From: Candidatus Bathyarchaeota archaeon
GTDB lineage: Archaea > Thermoproteota > Bathyarchaeia > 40CM-2-53-6
DNA: 9,708 nt
NCBI GenBank assembly: GCA_005883085.1
Contig: VBAY01000100.1
Location: forward strand, 1 to 9,708
Reading direction: 5' to 3'
The notes under the pieces were generated by a model that was not told where the DNA came from, did not search any database, and saw only the letters and a program-made list of their open reading frames with translations. The translations under genes were made by a program, and so were the position numbers. Below, one piece after another: positions 6,956 to 9,708 of this stretch; the first letter of the stretch is position 1; each line of letters opens with the position of its first letter.

Positions 6956-7000
6956 TTTGTTGCAGGTTTTGCCAATTCATTTGTCTGGTCCAGGATATGT

Positions 7001-7411
7001 CTACGCGATTTTGTTCCAAGGTCCCCATCGGTATCGCTTTCTCGGAATTATGCGCACAACTATCGGATTGTCGCCGAACGGAGCTCCTGGATGTCTGTCT
7101 TGCAATAACTTCACTGCTTTCCTTCTCTCTTCAGATTTTGCGACCCGGTGAGCTTCGCCTTTGAGCATCAGTCCTCGAAAATCGAAAAGCCCATCGTCCC
7201 CGCGTTCATAGACATCTATCTCAAACGCGACTTTGGGGTTTTCAGAAATATGTCCATGCCAGAGTCTTGGAACCTTGCTTCCAACGTATACCAAGCCTCC
7301 ACGATACAAGAAATCAACCCGCACGCAATGAGGGTACCCATGTGCGTCTATTGTGCAGATTCTGCCCAACGCACATTTTTTCAACAGTTTTTCCTCTGAT
7401 TCGCTGAACAT
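7001..7411 (-). CDS. Pyridoxamine 5'-phosphate oxidase (PPOX) family protein
   Basis: The protein is 136 residues from ATG at 7411, the normal length of small split-barrel flavin/F420-binding proteins of the PPOX clan. It opens like the family: FSESEEKLLKKCALGRICTI then DAHGYPHCVRVDFLY (2-36). The core strand GLVYVGSKVPRLWHGHISEN (39-58) runs into NPKVAFEIDVYE, then LMLKGEAHRV (81-90), and it ends IIPRKRYRWGPW (121-132), the usual last strand. Cofactor (FMN or F420) and substrate cannot be decided. In-frame GTG codons at 7441 and 7456 and ATG at 7513 could extend it. A TATA-like GATATAG (minus strand, 7465-7459) would place transcription near 7440 and so allows the GTG at 7441. The frame stays open further upstream only because it runs antisense to the zinc-ribbon gene. 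It is a second member beside the broken copy at 3970. Confidence 0.87.
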   Translation of the reverse strand: MFSESEEKLLKKCALGRICTIDAHGYPHCVRVDFLYRGGLVYVGSKVPRLWHGHISENPKVAFEIDVYERGDDGLFDFRGLMLKGEAHRVAKSEERRKAVKLLQDRHPGAPFGDNPIVVRIIPRKRYRWGPWNKIA

Positions 7412-7458
7412 GCCTCTCAAACTCTCAAACCCCCTTCTCACTCGCCGTTCAAACACGG

Positions 7459-7466
7459 CTATATCA
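7459..7466 (-). promoter_or_regulatory. Candidate TATA box for the PPOX gene
   Basis: The minus strand reads TGATATAG, an AT-rich box whose centre is about 22 bases before the GTG at 7441 and 52 before the ATG at 7411. It lies in the short region between the divergent PPOX and zinc-ribbon genes. This is inference from position. Confidence 0.35.
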
Positions 7467-7491
7467 GAGATGGGCTGTTGGGACGCTCGCC

Positions 7492-7504
7492 CAAAGGTAA
7501 ATAT
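7492..7504 (+). promoter_or_regulatory. Candidate BRE/TATA box (CAAAGGTAAAT copy 3) for the Elf1-like gene
   Basis: CAAAGGTAAATAT ends 36 bases before the TTG start at 7541. A TATA-to-start distance near 25 would place transcription around 7525, leaving a leader of about 15 bases. This is the copy of the 11-base motif that best fits a promoter. Confidence 0.45.
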
Positions 7505-7540
7505 TGACTCCATCCCCTTTGAAGATGAGAGTCGTTTGGG

Positions 7541-8167
7541 TTGGGGAGAAGAAGACGCCGAGTAGTTAGAATCGTCAAGAAGAAACTCCCCACAGTCTTT
7601 ACCTGCCCACGATGCGGCGAAGAAGCCGTCAGGGTGACGATTGACAAGCAGACTGGTCATGCGACTGTTCTTTGCGCTCTCTGCCAGCTCAAAGATGAGT
7701 TTCCAGCCCATCCGGCCGCCCAGATGATTGACGTTTATTCATATTTCACAGACCGATTCTACGGTGTCAAAGATCCAAGAGCAATAATTCCCCGGGAAAG
7801 AGAGCACCTTACCGCTCCGTCAGAACCTGAAGAACCGTCCCTCGAGACCTCGGACGAGAGGTCCACTGCGATCGAAGTGGTTCCAGAGACCCCCTTGGTC
7901 GAGATCCCAACGAGCCCCGCCCCTGATGTTTCTACTTCTGAGCCAGTCGAAGCAAGTCCATCGCCGGCCGAATCCATGGATGAAGCGAGTCTACCCGAAG
8001 AGAACGCCCCAGCTGAGGAGAGCATGCAATCCCAAGATGCTGAAGAGAACGCTGAAGCTGAAGCCGAAGAAGAGAGCGAGCCGTTCGCCGATATTCTGCA
8101 AGAGAATAGGGACAAGAAACGGTACAGTCCTAATCCGATTCCGGAACAGTCTTCTGAATCCGACTAA
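7541..8167 (+). CDS. Elf1-like zinc-ribbon transcription elongation factor with long acidic tail
   Basis: The first 90 residues match the Elf1 family, small proteins that ride with RNA polymerase during elongation. They comprise a very basic start (MGRRRRRVVRIVKKK), a four-Cys zinc ribbon (C22-P-R-C25 and C45-A-L-C48), then DVYSYFTDRFYG (64-75). The start must be the TTG at 7541, because a TGA lies five codons upstream in frame with no other start between. Residues 91-208 are unusual: a low-complexity, strongly acidic, Pro/Ser/Glu-rich tail (for example SEPEEPSLE, EENAPAEES, AEENAEAEAEEESEPF) ending in a small basic patch (ENRDKKRY) and a polar end. Typical archaeal members are about the size of the first part alone. 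The tail is probably disordered. The gene is divergent from the PPOX gene and converges on the transporter with a 12-base gap. The Elf1 call is by motif recognition. Confidence 0.82.
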   Translation: MGRRRRRVVRIVKKKLPTVFTCPRCGEEAVRVTIDKQTGHATVLCALCQLKDEFPAHPAAQMIDVYSYFTDRFYGVKDPRAIIPREREHLTAPSEPEEPSLETSDERSTAIEVVPETPLVEIPTSPAPDVSTSEPVEASPSPAESMDEASLPEENAPAEESMQSQDAEENAEAEAEEESEPFADILQENRDKKRYSPNPIPEQSSESD

Positions 8168-8179
8168 TAATCTAGAGAA

Positions 8180-9382
8180 CTAATTCGCGACAGAGACAGC
8201 ACTGCGGGTCTTACCCCACGAAAAGGTGAGAACAGTCAGACCAACGACTGCGGCAAGCGACGTTACGAGGCTGTAGGAAAAAGCTGCGGTCGAAGAAACT
8301 TGGTCCCATAAAGCGCCAAACAGGAAGTTCGCGACCAGCGAGCAGGCGCCCAAGAGAAGATAGTAGAGGGCATAGGCGGTTCCCTTCAATTCTCCCGCAG
8401 TCAAGAACGGAATCACAGCACGCTGCATGGTATCGGAAGTGCCGAGGTATAGCCCGTAGATGAAGGCGATTCCAAAGGCCAGAACAACTCCACTAGTTGT
8501 AAGTATACTGGCAACGGTGGAGAGGGCGAAAAGTCCGAACGCACCTATGAGGGCCTTGTCCTTTCCGATTCTGTCAGCCAGCAACCCTGCCGGCAGCCCA
8601 GCCACGACTGTTGCCACGTTCAAGATCGCATAGACCAGTGGAACCGTGGCCTGGTCTACGCCAAGAGCGTTTGCCTTCACAAGGACGAATGAAAAGTTGT
8701 ATGCCCCAATAGCGGAGATTCCAATTACGATCAGAAAGGTGGTGAACTTTCGGTTCAGAACCTTTCCCGCATTCTTGAATATGCTCATTGTTTTCTTGAG
8801 GCCGCCCTTGTCGACCACGAAGTATACCAGCACGACTACTGCGATTGAGCCTGGGACGAGTGAGATGAGGAATAGGTTTCTGATCCCGATAACGGGTATG
8901 AGGAAGAAGGCCAGAATGGGCCCAATTATGGCGCCGAGCTGGTCGAGTGACCGGTGCAGGCCGAAGGCGCCCGCTCACGGTTTCCTTAACGGAGTCGCTT
9001 ATCAGAGCGTCACGCGGAGAGGTTCGAATTCCCTTTCCAGCACGATCAGTCAGCCTTACTACAAGGGCCATTGCAAAGTTACTGGTGACAGAAAAGAACG
9101 GCTTGGCGACCGTGGAAAGTGCGTAACCAACTATTACCAAGGGTTTCCGGCTTGCGATTCGATCCGAGATTACCCCAGCAAAACTTCGGAATGCATAGTT
9201 TAGCGAGTCGGCGGCGCCTTCCATTAGTCCAAGAAGCTCTTTGGTCGCCCCAAGGTCGATGGTTACGAAGAGAGGGAGGACGCCGAGAATCATCTCAGAC
9301 GAGATGTCGGTGAAGAGGCTCACGATGCCCAAGTACCAGACGTTTCGGAATCCTGGCTTGCCTGCTCGGTCTCTGCGGCCAT
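8180..9382 (-). pseudogene. Major facilitator superfamily transporter with two frameshifts
   Basis: Three frame segments together give one 12-helix MFS transporter of about 401 residues, a normal length. The proposed ATG at 9382 begins MAAETEQ, then the frame shifts near 9361-9370 into KPGFRNVWYLGIVSLFTD and ISSEMILGVLPLFV, the usual first helix. A missing G in a GGG run would explain it. The middle segment carries the inter-helix loop signature DRAGKGIRTSPRDALISDS. The frame breaks again near 8966-8973; in the next frame the sequence continues AFGLHRSLDQLGAIIGPILA and stays open to the TAG at 8180. Restoring two bases in the GCGC tract gives VSGRAFGLHR, as in the family. The only in-frame start for the middle segment is a TTG at 9332, which would cut into helix 1. 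Substrate is unknown. The gene lies 15 bases after the TrmB-like gene and probably shares its transcript. Confidence 0.86.
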
Positions 9383-9397
9383 GCTCTTGTTGCTTCC

Positions 9398-9708
9398 CTA
9401 GTTCTTTCTCTCGTCAAAAATCGGTGTTAAGAGGTTCACCATTCGATCGACGGTAGCACGCCGGTCTCTCAGGTCCTGAACAACCATCTTCTCGTAGATC
9501 TTGAAGATGTTCGTCATCGTCATTCTTGGATGAAGTGCGCTGAAGGCGTCCTTTGGTCCGGGCGCCTTTATGATGAGACCTCTCGTAGTCATCGTCAGAA
9601 GGAGATCCTTTGTCTTCTCGGTTGAGAGCGCGAGGGTTTCAGCGAGCTCATCTACCCCAATGTTGCTTCGGTCCAGCATCTGAAGGTAAGCACGCGTTTC
9701 CAATGTGG
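9398..9708 (-). CDS. TrmB-like winged-helix transcriptional regulator (N-terminus beyond the right edge)
   Basis: At least 102 residues are visible, ending at the TAG at 9398. The open frame runs off the right edge (…TLETRAYLQMLD), so the TTG at 9703 need not be the true start. The pattern ETRAYLQMLDRSNIGVDELA, ETLALSTEKTKDLLLTMTTRG and LIIKAPG is a helix-turn-helix with wing, as at the start of TrmB-type regulators. FSALHPRMTMTNIFKIYEKM and a helical region (VVQDLRDRRATVDRMVNLL) follow, as in the linker of the family. If only a few residues are missing, it is a short regulator without the sugar-binding domain. The MFS transporter gene follows 15 bases downstream on the same strand, so it probably controls that transporter, and a small ligand may be the transported compound. 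The TrmB assignment is by pattern; other winged-helix families remain possible. Confidence 0.72.
   Translation of the reverse strand, partial: TLETRAYLQMLDRSNIGVDELAETLALSTEKTKDLLLTMTTRGLIIKAPGPKDAFSALHPRMTMTNIFKIYEKMVVQDLRDRRATVDRMVNLLTPIFDERKN

Noticed and set aside
7442..7711. Upstream extension of the second PPOX frame to 7711
   Set aside because: Most of it is antisense to the Elf1-like gene, and the family N-terminus is reached at the ATG at 7411 or the GTG at 7441.
7759..8115. Minus-strand Ser/Gly-rich frame
   Set aside because: It is the antisense shadow of the Glu/Pro-rich tail of the Elf1-like protein.
9015..9036. tRNA T-arm-like sequence GGTTCGAATTCCC
   Set aside because: It lies within the conserved MFS loop coding for RAGKGIRTSPRDA on the minus strand, its stem pairs poorly, and no acceptor or anticodon arm surrounds it.

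Overview
The window looks like a piece of an archaeal chromosome, probably from the Thermoproteota side (Nitrososphaeria or Bathyarchaeia-like). The evidence is an Elf1-type zinc-ribbon elongation factor, a TrmB-like regulator, a VIT1/CCC1 transporter, very frequent TTG starts, and AT-rich BRE/TATA-like boxes with few Shine-Dalgarno sites. No rRNA, tRNA, CRISPR array or recognisable insertion sequence was found. The assignment is inference from gene content, since no database search was possible.

Layout, left to right. Positions 1-1126 (minus) hold two tightly spaced genes of unknown function: a four-helix membrane protein with a cysteine cluster, and the start of a second protein cut by the window edge. 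Divergent from them is serS (1181-2467, plus), the only clear housekeeping enzyme of translation here. A VIT1/CCC1 transporter (2524-3255, minus) converges on serS and diverges from a GNAT acetyltransferase (3361-3963, plus). The GNAT gene is followed after 6 bases by the remains of a flavin-binding PPOX-family gene with an internal deletion (3970-4330). A VOC/glyoxalase-fold gene (4423-4809, minus) comes next. A gene-poor stretch (4810-5203) then carries a degenerate array of TTTC-led units with a 13-16 base spacing.

The right half starts with a frameshifted SAM-dependent O-methyltransferase (5204-6269), an empty stretch of 296 bases, and a small three-helix membrane protein (6566-6925). A second PPOX-family flavoprotein (7001-7411, minus) is divergent from an Elf1-like protein with a long acidic tail (7541-8167, plus). 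At the end are a frameshifted major-facilitator transporter (8180-9382, minus) and, 15 bases upstream of it, a TrmB-like regulator cut by the window edge (9398-9708, minus). The last two look like a regulator-transporter operon.

The most notable property is the number of broken reading frames. The PPOX gene has lost an internal segment, the methyltransferase has one frameshift, and the transporter has two. Either this is a decaying accessory region or the sequence carries indel errors; the large PPOX deletion is harder to blame on sequencing error. I did not find a convincing new multi-gene system. The best leads are the acidic-tailed Elf1-like protein, the TTTC array, and a recurrent CAAAGGTAAAT motif.
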